Source of the DNA: an uncultured Isosphaeraceae bacterium
Lineage (GTDB): Bacteria > Planctomycetota > Planctomycetia > Isosphaerales > Isosphaeraceae
Assembly (NCBI GenBank): GCA_945957605.1
Contig: CAMFLR010000009.1
Coordinates: forward strand, 62,001 to 126,000
DNA: 64,000 nt
Reading direction: 5' to 3'
How positions within the stretch are numbered: position 1 is the first letter of the stretch; every line of letters starts with the position of its first letter. A program made the position numbers and the translations under genes. The notes under the pieces are model-generated. The model did no database searches, was not told the DNA's origin, and was given only the letters and a program-made list of their open reading frames with translations. This document shows, piece after piece, positions 44,201 to 53,672 of the stretch.

Positions 44201-44836
44201 TCAACATGCTGGACTTGGGGGATTTTCTTCAAGTCCTTCGCCAAGCTCAACTTGCAGCCATGCGCGGGCGTAAGCCCAGTAACGCTCCGCAGAGGCTGAC
44301 GATATACCTAGGGCCCGCGCCGCTTCCTCTGAGGTAAGACCGGCAAAGTAGCGAAGCTTTACGAGTTCTGCCTTTACGGGGGCGTGATGTCGAAGCTTCT
44401 CGAGAGCTTCATCTAACGCGAGGATATCTTCACGAGTTTCCGCGAATTCGATCGCGTGCTGATCGGGGTCGAGGTCTTGCCGTCCGAACTGACCGCCGCG
44501 CTTGAGTGCCCGCTTGCGTCTCGCCTGTTCGACGAGAATCCGCCGCATTGCTTCGGCCGCTGCCGCGAAGAAATGTCCGCGTCCCGACCACGGCCGCTCC
44601 GCGCGATTCCCCGCCTCAACCACCCGGAGGTAAGCTTCATGCACGAGTGCAGTAGGCTGGAGTGTATGTCCAGGATCTTCGCGTGCCAGTCGGGTGGCAG
44701 CGAGTCGTCGGAGTGCGTTATAGACGAGCGGCAGGAGCTTTTCCGTCGCGCCCGGTTCCTGGCGATTGGCGGCGTCCAGCACGCTCGAGAGCGTCTCGAA
44801 ATCGGACGGGCCGTCGTTCGCGGGAGAGATCGGCAT
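44201..44836 (-). CDS. ECF-type RNA polymerase sigma factor (sigma70-ECF, planctomycete type)
   Basis: A 211-residue sigma factor. Sigma-2 includes LLPLVYNALRRLAATRLA and LVHEAYLRVVEAGN, with the H-x-L-Q-P-T-A-L-V-H-E-A-Y signature (GHTLQPTALVHEAY) common in planctomycete sigma factors of Pfam family Sigma70_ECF; sigma-4 has the HTH SEEAARALGISSASAERYW. No anti-sigma gene is adjacent; instead a Ser/Thr kinase gene follows after 167 bp, and ECF groups of this kind are known to be paired with kinases that activate them by phosphorylation. The frame extends to 44929, but the N-terminal extension overlaps the candidate promoter at 44910-44939, and MPISPANDGPSDFE at 44836 fits relatives. Confidence 0.88.
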   Translation of the reverse strand: MPISPANDGPSDFETLSSVLDAANRQEPGATEKLLPLVYNALRRLAATRLAREDPGHTLQPTALVHEAYLRVVEAGNRAERPWSGRGHFFAAAAEAMRRILVEQARRKRALKRGGQFGRQDLDPDQHAIEFAETREDILALDEALEKLRHHAPVKAELVKLRYFAGLTSEEAARALGISSASAERYWAYARAWLQVELGEGLEENPPSPAC

Positions 44837-44909
44837 ATCGCGACTCGGACGCAGAGAAAATAGCCTCCGACGGGACGAATACCCGTGGGTAGTTAAACGT
44901 CGATAGATC

Positions 44910-44939
44910 AGAATAAACCGCATCGCCAATAAACGTCAA
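44910..44939 (-). promoter_or_regulatory. Candidate sigma70-type promoter of the sigma/LRR-kinase unit
   Basis: On the minus strand TTGACG (44934-44939) and TATTCT (44910-44915) are separated by 18 nt. That is five of six and four of six consensus positions. A start of transcription near 44903 would give a leader of about 65 nt before ATG 44836. Presence of a housekeeping-type promoter here is inferred from sequence only. Confidence 0.4.
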
Positions 44940-45035
44940 TAAACAGCATGAGTTGCGTATGAACGTGTCATGGTCAAATCTGCTCGTTCTTCAGACATGT
45001 CGGACGAGATCATTATTTAACACGATGTCTTGCGA

Positions 45036-45335
45036 TTACCCATCGCAGGGCGATTTATTCACCCAAACTTCATGAAGGATCTCCACCTCGGCGCCGGAAG
45101 CCGGGAAGATGTGATATCCGCAGTGCTCGGTGAACACGGCGATTTCGCCGGAATCGTCGTTCACGATGATGAACGCATATCGGAAGAAAGCATGCGATCC
45201 GTCCGGCAGTTGAATACGAATACTCTGGCCGGGTGGGAAGTCGCTCGCGGAAAGGTGTCCGCGGTCGTCGTCGTACTTCCCTTCGAGGTATTGCTTTAAG
45301 CGCGGTTTCCAGGCGTCGGGAATAGTCGGAGTCAT
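45036..45335 (-). CDS. Hypothetical protein, 99 residues
   Basis: I do not recognise a named family. The protein starts MTPTIPDAWKPRLKQYLEGK, then has a compact mixed alpha/beta pattern with IRIQLPDGSHAFFRYAFIIV and EIAVFTEHCGYHIFP. The Phe/Tyr/His-rich core and lack of signal peptide suggest a small globular cytoplasmic protein. It follows the FG-GAP surface-protein gene by only 21 bp on the same strand, so it is probably the last gene of the TPR-kinase operon. Its role there is unknown. Confidence 0.7.
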   Translation of the reverse strand: MTPTIPDAWKPRLKQYLEGKYDDDRGHLSASDFPPGQSIRIQLPDGSHAFFRYAFIIVNDDSGEIAVFTEHCGYHIFPASGAEVEILHEVWVNKSPCDG

Positions 45336-45356
45336 GGGAGACGGTACATCGTCAGG

Positions 45357-48300
45357 TTAGCGGCGTTTGAATTTGTTGACGAGCTTGATTGTCCTGCGCT
45401 GGAAGGTGTCCTTCAAGACACGCCAGATCGCCATCGCCGCGAAGACTGCTGTTGTCGAGCCAATTCCGATCGATCGCAAATCCGCGGTTTCGACATACTC
45501 GATTGACGTCTCTGGAGACGAAGCTTCAGCGCTCGAATCGCTCTCACTTACAAGGGCGACTTCGGAAGTAGTGTTCGAGTCGGAGCTTGTTTCCGAAGTT
45601 GAATCACTTTCTCTCGATAAGCTCGCCAGCGTCGCTGAGTCTTCGACATCGACCATCACCATTTGCGGCGCGCCGCTCGATTGCAGCCGCCAGACCCATT
45701 CTGGGTCGAGCATTGCACGCTGAGCAGCCTCGCCACGGGACTGCGGAATTGATGCAAGCAAGGCGTCGGCGTTGGCCAGCGCACGGTCGAGTGCGGATGG
45801 CTCAGAGAGCGGCGGATAATCGGCGAGCGCTTCGTCGATGAACGAACGGCCTTCCCATCGGTCATCGTGTGCGCCATCGCCCGCTTCGTGATCGTTCGAG
45901 CGTGTGACCGAGAGAATCACGGCGATCAACGCCACGTCGGTTTCGCCTAGGGGGACGACTTCCGACGTTTGCGCCTGCTTCATCTGCGCGAGCAAATCGA
46001 CCATACCGACGAGCGACGAAAGTGCGCCGACGTATGGCCGAATTGCCTGCGCAACGATCGCACCGATTCCTGCGATGGCTGACGATGTCGAGGAGATCGC
46101 ATTTGCCTGTGCCGGTCCGCGGCTCGGTGCGATCAGGTTTGTCGAACTCGTGTCAAAGTGCGATTCGAGCACCGAAAGCTGATCGGAAACCGAGATGCCC
46201 ACAATCGGCGGCGGACTGGCCGCACCCGAGACGACCAGCGTAACTTCGAACGAACTCGGCGACTGCCCGAAGTCCGACGTCCTCAGCAAGAGCGAAAGCG
46301 ACTGCCCCTGCCCTTCGGTGCCGATGAAAAGCTGATCGCCCCCAACGCCCGACACTAGAGCGAGCGCGGTGAGACGATTGGAATTGTTCAGCGCGATCGT
46401 CTTGGTGAGAGTTAGCCCATTCGTGCCGCCAAGGAAGAGCGCAAGCGTATTGTCTCCGCCGTTCGCCACGATGAGGTCGGCAAATCCATCTTTATTGAAA
46501 TACGTCATCACGCCTGCGACGGGACTTTGGCCACCGGTCGAGAGAGTGACAGGCATATCGCCGGCGACAAGCGGATTTGCGTAGTAGGTGAGCGTGCTCG
46601 AAACGGAGTCGAGGCTGAGAATCCCCGAGGTCTTGTCAGGGCCAAATGGACCAAAAAACGCCTGAATCGGCGCAGTGCCGGTCGCAAATGTGCGTGCGTT
46701 CTGGTCGTCGAAGAACCCACCGCCAAGTCCACGTAGCAAGGTCAAACTGTCGCTATCCTGGTTGACGCAAATGATGTCCTTGATACCGTCGCCATCAACG
46801 TCGGCAACTGTCGTCGCGATGGGTCGAAGCCCCACGCGCAATCGCGGACCCTTCGTCAGCGTCCACGCATTTCCCATGTTTTCGCCGAGAAGAATGCTAA
46901 CGTCGTTCGACCCTTCATTCGTCACAACAAGGTCGGGAATGCCATCGCCATTCAGGTCGCTGATCGTCAAACCAACGGGAGAAGTTCCCGTAAAATACCT
47001 CCGAGGCTCGCCGAATCGCCCACCGCCAAGCCCGAGATAGACAATGACGTCGTTGCCGCCACGGTTCGTCAAAACCAGGTCGGGGATGCCATCGCCGTTC
47101 AGATCCGAAATCGCTACAGGACCGGGGGCCAGCAAGCCATTGCCGCGGTCTTGAAGGAAGCTGGAGCCGTTGCCATTATCTTGAACCGTGAGTTGGTCGG
47201 AAGCTCCGTTGGTGTACACGAAGTCGACTTTACCGTCGCCGTTTAAGTCGCCCACGGCGAGGTTCAACGTCTGGTCGACACGGTTGTACGGCCGAAACGT
47301 GCCATCGCCATTACCGAGCAAAACAAGCAGATCGCCCGAAGCATTGCCTACGAGCAAATCTGGGATGCCATCCGCGTTGACGTCGTGTACGGCCACTCCT
47401 GTAGGATCGTTACCGGCATCGACGCGCGGGCAAGTGATAAACCCGCCGTGGCCATTGTTCAGGAAGATCGAGATATCTTGACTTCCCTCGTTAAGGACGA
47501 CCAGATCGAGCAGACCCGGCCCGCGAAGGTTCGCCGCGACAACCTGAATCGGCTCAGAACCTGTCGTATAAGTTGTGCTTGTGCTTGGGTCGGCGAGCCC
47601 ACCGCCTGGAGTTCCTTTGAGAATCGAGATGCTGTCGGTTCCGCGATCGACGACAACCACGTCGGTAAGGCCGGACGCGTCGAAAACACCAGTCGTCACG
47701 CCGACAGGTGTGTCGGCGCTCGAACGCGTTAAACCGTCGGGCAGTTTCAACGTTCCTGCCGGGCTCAGGCCAGCGCGAAGTCGCACCTCGGTGCCAAACG
47801 TGCCGCCGGGTCCGCCGGGGATCACGCTGATATCGCCCGACGATCCGTTGGCGACGATCAGGTCTTCCCAGCCGTCGTGGTTCAGGTCGGCAACGGTGAG
47901 GTCAGTCGGTCCGAAGCCGACGCTAATTGTCGTGTTGCTGAGATGGAACTGGCCCGCTGCGTCTTGCTGAAATTCGAGGACCTTGTTACCGCCGCGATCG
48001 AGCACAAGCATGTCGTCCAAACCGTCGCGGTTGAGGTCCGCGCCAATGACACGCGTGTAGATACCGCCGGCAGGAAGCGGAATGTACGAGAGGTCGATGG
48101 CTCCCGATGGCAACGGACGTGCCATGATGAGCAAAGGCCGGCGCCTGTCGAGTACTCCGTAGACCGGGCCGAGCGCGGTCGAAAGCGCTGCAACGTCGCG
48201 GGCTGTGTTTCCGGTGCCGTCGGCCGTTTCGCTTACCGGTGGCTCGAACTCGCCCGGCGATCCATCGCGAGGAAGACGCAAGAGGAGTTGGCCATTTGTG

Positions 48301-49898
48301 TCAATGGTAATGATATAACCGTCAGGCGATGCGTAAGGCGCGGGATGCGGAAGCGGAACGGTTGACTCAGGCGAGGCGAAAACACCATCGCCGCCGCCGA
48401 GGAAGACATCAACCTGCCCGGAAGATGCGTTTACAACCGCCAGGTCGGGCACGAATTCACCGTGAAGCGGACCCGCAACAATCCCCGCCGGCGTTTCAGA
48501 AAGCGGCTTGTTATAAACGTTCGTGGGCTGGCCATTCTTGAAGCCAACGAAGATCGTCAAATCCTGCGAACCGTGATTGCAAACGATCAGGTCGGAGTCA
48601 TTTTCGCCCGCCGCATCGAGGTCGGTCGCCACAAGCGCTTCGGGACTGTCTCCCACGTCTAGTGATGAGGGCGCCGAGAAGTTTCCGCCGCCAAGCGCCC
48701 AGAGGATGAGAACTCGGTTGTTGGCTGTGTCGGCGATGGCGAGATCGGTGAGGCCAGTGCCTCCGAAATCAGCAGCGATGAGGTCGGTTGGCGTCATTGA
48801 CACGCTGTGCCAGGTTGACGTCTGGAAATTGCCCTGCCCCAGATTCCACAGAAACGTCAGGTCGCCCGAATCGCTATTTGCAGTGACAAGGTCGGTTCGA
48901 TGATCGCCGTTAAGGTCTGCGGCAACCAGCGTAATTGGCCCCTGACCAACCTGGATTCGAGGTCCTGCTTGGAACGTTCCGTGACCTGAGCCATAGAGAA
49001 ACGCGACGTCGTTACTCGTCGAGTCGGCGACGGCGATATCCAGATTTCCATCGCAGTTGAAGTCTCCCGCGACGATCGCTGCCGGCGACGATCCAACCTG
49101 ATACCGCGCTGGTGCCTGGAACGTGCCGTCGCCGACGCCGAGGAGAATATCAACTTCGCCAGTGAGGGCGTCTGTAACCGCGAGGTCGTTGCGGCCATCC
49201 TTGTTAAAATCGGCCGTGACGAGCGCAGAGGGATGTCCGCCCACGACTATGGTCGACTTGGTCAGGAACGTGCCGTCGCCCTGGCCAGCGAGAATCGAGA
49301 TCGTACCGGCCGATGAGTTGGCGACCGCCAGGTCGGGCACGCCGCTGCCATCAAAATCCGCAATAATGATGGCGTGTTTCGATTCAGAGACCGCCCTGCG
49401 GACCGGCGTTGGTGGTGCGGCGATGGTGGCGTTCTGGTCGACCGCTAACTGATAGGACCCGGTGCCTTGACGGCTTTGCACGACGACGTAATAAACGCCG
49501 GTTGGAAGCGTCTCATCGACGTTACAGAGGCGATTCGTCGGCGAAGTTGCCTCGCTCTGGATCAGGGTATGTCCTTGATCGTCGAGCAGCGAAAGCAGCG
49601 TATCGAAGCCCGACGGACGAAGCTGTGCCGACAGGACTGCTTCGCTCGGCACTTGCACGCGATAGATGTCTTGGGCGTTGGTCGACGCGATGTTGCCGGA
49701 CATCTGAACGAGCGGCGTAATCGGCAAGTCGATAATTGTGCCGGTAAGGTCGATCGCCGCAGTCAAGTTGAGGCGATCTTCGAGCCCTTCGAAACGGGGG
49801 GACTTGCAAAGGGCTGCACGACGATTTGCTCGACGACTTCGTCGATCGGAGCAATTATGTTTGCGGCGGCAGCGAAAGTGGGGCTGGGAGAGGGACAT
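45357..49898 (-). CDS. FG-GAP/VCBS-repeat surface protein with LEPR-type leader
   Basis: A 1,513-residue exported protein. An Arg-rich leader (RRSRRANRRAAL) precedes the LEPR-XLL-type motif FEGLEDRLNL (36-45). A PPC-like domain follows (about 55-155, DIYRVQVPSEAVLSAQLRPS). The bulk is FG-GAP/VCBS repeats of about 60 residues, each with a calcium-type loop such as ADFNKDGRNDLAV or DLNGDGIPDLVVTN and a GNGDGTF or GGGDGVF turn, which should fold into beta-propellers. Near the C terminus come an acidic Ser/Thr-rich linker (DSTSETSSDSNTTSE), a hydrophobic helix (GIGSTTAVFAAMAIWRVL) and a basic tail, a possible anchor or sorting signal. ATG 49898 is the only start codon before the motif and lies inside the kinase gene: the two reading frames overlap by 44 nt. 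AAGGTG precedes it. Confidence 0.9.
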   Translation of the reverse strand: MSLSQPHFRCRRKHNCSDRRSRRANRRAALCKSPRFEGLEDRLNLTAAIDLTGTIIDLPITPLVQMSGNIASTNAQDIYRVQVPSEAVLSAQLRPSGFDTLLSLLDDQGHTLIQSEATSPTNRLCNVDETLPTGVYYVVVQSRQGTGSYQLAVDQNATIAAPPTPVRRAVSESKHAIIIADFDGSGVPDLAVANSSAGTISILAGQGDGTFLTKSTIVVGGHPSALVTADFNKDGRNDLAVTDALTGEVDILLGVGDGTFQAPARYQVGSSPAAIVAGDFNCDGNLDIAVADSTSNDVAFLYGSGHGTFQAGPRIQVGQGPITLVAADLNGDHRTDLVTANSDSGDLTFLWNLGQGNFQTSTWHSVSMTPTDLIAADFGGTGLTDLAIADTANNRVLILWALGGGNFSAPSSLDVGDSPEALVATDLDAAGENDSDLIVCNHGSQDLTIFVGFKNGQPTNVYNKPLSETPAGIVAGPLHGEFVPDLAVVNASSGQVDVFLGGGDGVFASPESTVPLPHPAPYASPDGYIITIDTNGQLLLRLPRDGSPGEFEPPVSETADGTGNTARDVAALSTALGPVYGVLDRRRPLLIMARPLPSGAIDLSYIPLPAGGIYTRVIGADLNRDGLDDMLVLDRGGNKVLEFQQDAAGQFHLSNTTISVGFGPTDLTVADLNHDGWEDLIVANGSSGDISVIPGGPGGTFGTEVRLRAGLSPAGTLKLPDGLTRSSADTPVGVTTGVFDASGLTDVVVVDRGTDSISILKGTPGGGLADPSTSTTYTTGSEPIQVVAANLRGPGLLDLVVLNEGSQDISIFLNNGHGGFITCPRVDAGNDPTGVAVHDVNADGIPDLLVGNASGDLLVLLGNGDGTFRPYNRVDQTLNLAVGDLNGDGKVDFVYTNGASDQLTVQDNGNGSSFLQDRGNGLLAPGPVAISDLNGDGIPDLVLTNRGGNDVIVYLGLGGGRFGEPRRYFTGTSPVGLTISDLNGDGIPDLVVTNEGSNDVSILLGENMGNAWTLTKGPRLRVGLRPIATTVADVDGDGIKDIICVNQDSDSLTLLRGLGGGFFDDQNARTFATGTAPIQAFFGPFGPDKTSGILSLDSVSSTLTYYANPLVAGDMPVTLSTGGQSPVAGVMTYFNKDGFADLIVANGGDNTLALFLGGTNGLTLTKTIALNNSNRLTALALVSGVGGDQLFIGTEGQGQSLSLLLRTSDFGQSPSSFEVTLVVSGAASPPPIVGISVSDQLSVLESHFDTSSTNLIAPSRGPAQANAISSTSSAIAGIGAIVAQAIRPYVGALSSLVGMVDLLAQMKQAQTSEVVPLGETDVALIAVILSVTRSNDHEAGDGAHDDRWEGRSFIDEALADYPPLSEPSALDRALANADALLASIPQSRGEAAQRAMLDPEWVWRLQSSGAPQMVMVDVEDSATLASLSRESDSTSETSSDSNTTSEVALVSESDSSAEASSPETSIEYVETADLRSIGIGSTTAVFAAMAIWRVLKDTFQRRTIKLVNKFKRR

Positions 49899-52800
49899 TA
49901 TCCGGCACCTTATGCGGCGAATGCAAAACTGAAGGGCGCGCGACGCGAGCGTCGAGGTCGAGGTACTTCCGGGCTCGCCTGATTGGCTCGATCGCAGGGT
50001 CCGTGCGAACGACGTCGTTCCAGAACCGGTCACGTTCTGCCTTGGGCTGCAGTTCCATTGCCTTTGTCAGGAACACCAGGGCATCATTCCGACATTGCCG
50101 CGCAACCGACAGGTCGTTGTCGGACGGGCTAGCTTCCGCTTCGAGACTGATCGCAGCCTGGCTGAGCACTCGCGCTGCGATATACGTCTGGCGAGCGTCG
50201 TGCGGGTTGAGACGCACGGCATTGCGAGCGTCGGCCGTTGCTTCACGCGGCTTGCCAAGCTGAATAAACGCCTGGGCCCGTCCGCTAAACGCGTGGCTAT
50301 TCGAAGCTTCCAAACGCAGGGCATTATCAAAGTCGCGCTGAGCAAGCGCAGGAGCACCGCTGAGCAGATAAGCCCAGCCACGATTCGCAAACAGCGAAGG
50401 CGAACCAGGTCCCACGCTCAGTGCCATCGTGTAGTCAGCAATAGCGCGGTCGTACCACCCTCCCCAAACTCGGGCGAGTCCGCGTGCTTCATAAATTGCC
50501 TGAGGCGCCTTGCCGCGCGCCAGGCAGACGTCAAACGACCGAATTGCCTCGTCGTACTGCTTCAATCCGACAAGGATAATCCCGCGCACTCGATGTGCGT
50601 CCGAACGATTGGGCTCAAGCTCGATTGCCCGGTTGCACGCGGCAAGTGCTTCCTGAGAACGTCCCTCCCTTTGCAGAATCAGTGCGCGTTCAACGTGATC
50701 TCCCACGCGATTGGGATCATCCGACTGTGAACGCTCGATCGCACTATCCAGATCACGCAGGGCCGCTTGTGGCTGCTGCATCAGTTGATGTGCCTGACTT
50801 CGAGCCCGATAGAGCACGGATTGCCCGGGCGCGACTGCAATCGCCTTGTCGAGCGTCGCCACCGCCTGATCCCACTGCTTCAAGTTCTGGTGAGCCTGCG
50901 CGAGACTGACATAGGCCTGAAACTGCGAGGGCTTCAGCGCGATCGCCGCGGAGAGGTCGTCGATTGCGTTTTTTGTATCACCGCGACGGATACGCGTGAC
51001 GCCTCGATTGACCAGCATCACATAACGTTCCTGCTCGTTGAGGCCGAGTTCCGTGGCGCGCCGGAAGTCGATTTCGGCGAGATCGAACTCACCCATTTCA
51101 CCTTCGGCAAATGCCTTGAGCAGATAAGACCAGACGAAACGAGGGCGACGACTCTGGCAAGCGATCAATGCGGCCTGCGCTTCGGCCGGCCGGTGTGCGC
51201 GGAGATGACACACTGCAAGGAGATATTGCGCCCAGAAGTTATCGGGCTGACGCGAAAGCGTCCGTTGCAGCGCGGCCGTGGCCGTTTTCAGGTTGTTCTG
51301 GCGATAGGCTTGCTGACCCGTAAGAAAGTCGTCGACCGGAGATCCAGTCGAAGCAGTCGCCGTTTCAGCTTGTTTTCGCTGCGCCTCGGCCCCTGCCCGA
51401 TCGCCCAGCCGTTCGAGACAGGCTGCACGCCGGAGATAATAGGCGCTCGAGGGAGTCCGGAAACGAGCTACGCCATCAAGCGCTTCAAGTGCGACACGAG
51501 CCTGTTTCGCAGGATCTTCGCCCTTGAGCGTCTGCGATTCCGCTTCGGCGAGAAGCAGCGTTAGCTCGTAACAACCGTCGGTAATGCGCTCCATTTCGAG
51601 CGGCGTGAAGTGCGTGGCATCAAGGTCGAGCCGCCCTTTTTTATCAGCACTCGGCGGGAACTCGGCGAGTGCACCTCGCGCTGCGGCGCGGGCAGCCCGA
51701 ACATTGGCGTCGGCATCCATTCCGGTGTAATCCGACTGATAGAAAACCGCCGCATCGTACTGCTGCTGAAAACTCGCGAAATGCGCACGCGACGATTTGC
51801 GGCGTTTCTCTTCGGTAATGCTGCGAACGCTCAGGCCCAGCAGTTTCTCTACCGAGTGGCGCATCTCCTCCATGCCGACTTCAGTACGAACGAGGGCATA
51901 AGCGCTGCTTAGTTGCGTTCGAGCCGTTTCCCAGTCCTTCTGCCGGATTGATTCGCGGCCTTTTTGGAGGAAGAAATTGCTCTCGGTGCGCAGTGCCATG
52001 TTGCGCCGGCGCTCCAGATCTGCGCGTCGGCCGAGATCTGCGCGATATGACGCCCAGAGACCCGTTGCGGTGAAAATGGCCAGCATGCAGACCAGCACGA
52101 GCGCCGCGGCCGCTGGACGTCGCCTGACCCACCGGAACGCGCGCTGCCAGATCAGCGGGCGACGCACTTGGATCGGCTCGTCGTTGAGAAACGCTTCGAG
52201 ATCGTTCGCGAGTGCTTCGGCCGATTCGTATCGGCTCTGCGGCTCTTTCTCGAGGCATTTGAGGCAGATTGTTTCGAGGTCGATCGGCAAGCGCGGCTGG
52301 TACTTTCGCGGCCGGACGGGATCCTTGTTCTTGACCAGGTCGAGCGTTGCCAGCACCGTCGGGCCGATGAAAGGCGTGCGTCCGGTGATCAATTCATAAA
52401 GGGTCACGCCGAGTGCATAAATATCCGCCGCCGCACCCACGTCTTTTGCGCGACCTGCAGCTTGCTCGGGCGCCATGTAGCTCGGCGAACCAAGGATCGA
52501 TTCGGTGCGCGTGAGGCCGGAATCTCCCTCGATCGATTTGGCCAAACCGAAGTCGGAGATCTTCGGCTCACCGGTCGCAGTCATCAAAATATTGGCAGGC
52601 TTGAGATCGCGGTGGACGATCCCCAACCGGTGCGCTTCACTCACTGCGCGGGCGAGCCGTTCCAGAAGACGCGCGGCTGCACGAGGCGACCAGGGCGTTC
52701 CATCGAGCTGGGCGCCGAGGCTCCCGCCTTCGACGAACTCGAGCTCGATATAAGGCCAGCCGCCACACTCGCCAATCGCGTGAATCTGCACGATGTTGGG

Positions 52801-53343
52801 GTGCTTGACGCGTGCGATCGTCTCGGCTTCGGCGAGCAGGCGCGAGAGGGCGTCGGGATTGGCGTGTTCGCCGGCGAGAATCATCTTCAGCGCGACCATG
52901 CGATTGAGTCGCACCTGGCGCGCCTGGTAAACCACGCCCATGCCGCCGCGGCCGAGCTCGCCAAGAATCTCGTACCCCGGCACCTCCGGGCGCTTGACCC
53001 TCGTCGTATTCGACGGGTCCGACGCCGAGGCGAGCCTGGGATCGGTGTCGCCCCAGAAACCCTGGTGAATCCGGTGACCGGTGTCGGAATTCATCGAACC
53101 CGACGACGATTCACCAAGCCTGCTCAACCCGCCCGACGTACTCGAATTTCCTCTCAGATCGAACCCTCGAAACAGCTCGACCGACGATGCAGCCAGGTCA
53201 GATTCAGACTTCCCCAATGCATCGGCGGAAAGGGTGTACCCGAGGTCTGCCGTGACGGAGACGTCAGGACGCCGCTTACTCGCATTGGCCCCGTCCGGAG
53301 CATTAGGATCTGGCTGGTGCACCGTTTCAACCTCGTTAAGCAA
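49855..53343 (-). CDS. Transmembrane Ser/Thr protein kinase with TPR repeats
   Basis: Hanks-type kinase of 1,162 residues. A Ser/Gly-rich N-terminal region (1-120) precedes the kinase domain (about 123-390): Gly loop GELGRGGMGVVYQ, Lys 153 in VALKM, HRDLKPANIL (244-253), DFGLA (264-268), GSPSYMAPEQ. A single membrane helix is at about 411-432. The outer half is a helical TPR array (about 600-1100), with signatures such as AYVSLAQAHQNLKQWDQAVA and AIYEARGLARVWGGWYDRAI. It is divergent from the GGDEF/HD-GYP gene. The apparent start is TTG 53343 with AAGGGG upstream; GTG 53322 is an alternative, and no ATG lies nearby. Its last 44 nt overlap the start of the FG-GAP protein gene, a sign of translational coupling. 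Confidence 0.92.
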   Translation of the reverse strand: MLNEVETVHQPDPNAPDGANASKRRPDVSVTADLGYTLSADALGKSESDLAASSVELFRGFDLRGNSSTSGGLSRLGESSSGSMNSDTGHRIHQGFWGDTDPRLASASDPSNTTRVKRPEVPGYEILGELGRGGMGVVYQARQVRLNRMVALKMILAGEHANPDALSRLLAEAETIARVKHPNIVQIHAIGECGGWPYIELEFVEGGSLGAQLDGTPWSPRAAARLLERLARAVSEAHRLGIVHRDLKPANILMTATGEPKISDFGLAKSIEGDSGLTRTESILGSPSYMAPEQAAGRAKDVGAAADIYALGVTLYELITGRTPFIGPTVLATLDLVKNKDPVRPRKYQPRLPIDLETICLKCLEKEPQSRYESAEALANDLEAFLNDEPIQVRRPLIWQRAFRWVRRRPAAAALVLVCMLAIFTATGLWASYRADLGRRADLERRRNMALRTESNFFLQKGRESIRQKDWETARTQLSSAYALVRTEVGMEEMRHSVEKLLGLSVRSITEEKRRKSSRAHFASFQQQYDAAVFYQSDYTGMDADANVRAARAAARGALAEFPPSADKKGRLDLDATHFTPLEMERITDGCYELTLLLAEAESQTLKGEDPAKQARVALEALDGVARFRTPSSAYYLRRAACLERLGDRAGAEAQRKQAETATASTGSPVDDFLTGQQAYRQNNLKTATAALQRTLSRQPDNFWAQYLLAVCHLRAHRPAEAQAALIACQSRRPRFVWSYLLKAFAEGEMGEFDLAEIDFRRATELGLNEQERYVMLVNRGVTRIRRGDTKNAIDDLSAAIALKPSQFQAYVSLAQAHQNLKQWDQAVATLDKAIAVAPGQSVLYRARSQAHQLMQQPQAALRDLDSAIERSQSDDPNRVGDHVERALILQREGRSQEALAACNRAIELEPNRSDAHRVRGIILVGLKQYDEAIRSFDVCLARGKAPQAIYEARGLARVWGGWYDRAIADYTMALSVGPGSPSLFANRGWAYLLSGAPALAQRDFDNALRLEASNSHAFSGRAQAFIQLGKPREATADARNAVRLNPHDARQTYIAARVLSQAAISLEAEASPSDNDLSVARQCRNDALVFLTKAMELQPKAERDRFWNDVVRTDPAIEPIRRARKYLDLDARVARPSVLHSPHKVPDNVPLPAPLSLPPQT

Positions 53344-53672
53344 ATCGCCCCTTCCCTAACTCGGCGCCAGCTCGGGATTTACCCAGAGCGGCTACGCATT
53401 TGAATCTAGGTTACAAAGCACGAATTCGGCGAAGAAAACTTTGATGTGAAATGGTCCGTTTGAGTGACTTGCATTCATAGAATTTAAACTCTTGTCAATT
53501 AACGATTAACGTTCGCAAATCGAGCGTGCGTAAACCGCCCCGCGAATGCGTAACAGTGTTCACCACAGCCAACAAAGGTTGGAACATTAACAATCGCTTT
53601 ATTCGGCGACATAAGTCCTGCGCGTATCCTATGGTTCTAAATGGGAAGCATTTTTTTGGGAGATAACGCGCA
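53344..53672. other. Divergent promoter region between TPR kinase and GGDEF/HD-GYP genes
   Basis: These 329 bp separate two outward-reading genes and must carry both promoters. The sequence is AT-richer than its flanks, with a near-direct repeat TTAACGATTAACG near 53500. No convincing promoter pair could be fixed and no open frame here looks like a gene. Confidence 0.5.

Noticed and set aside
52168..53403. Plus-strand frame of 411 codons opposite the TPR kinase
   Set aside because: The minus strand encodes an intact kinase with all catalytic motifs; the plus frame is a shadow.
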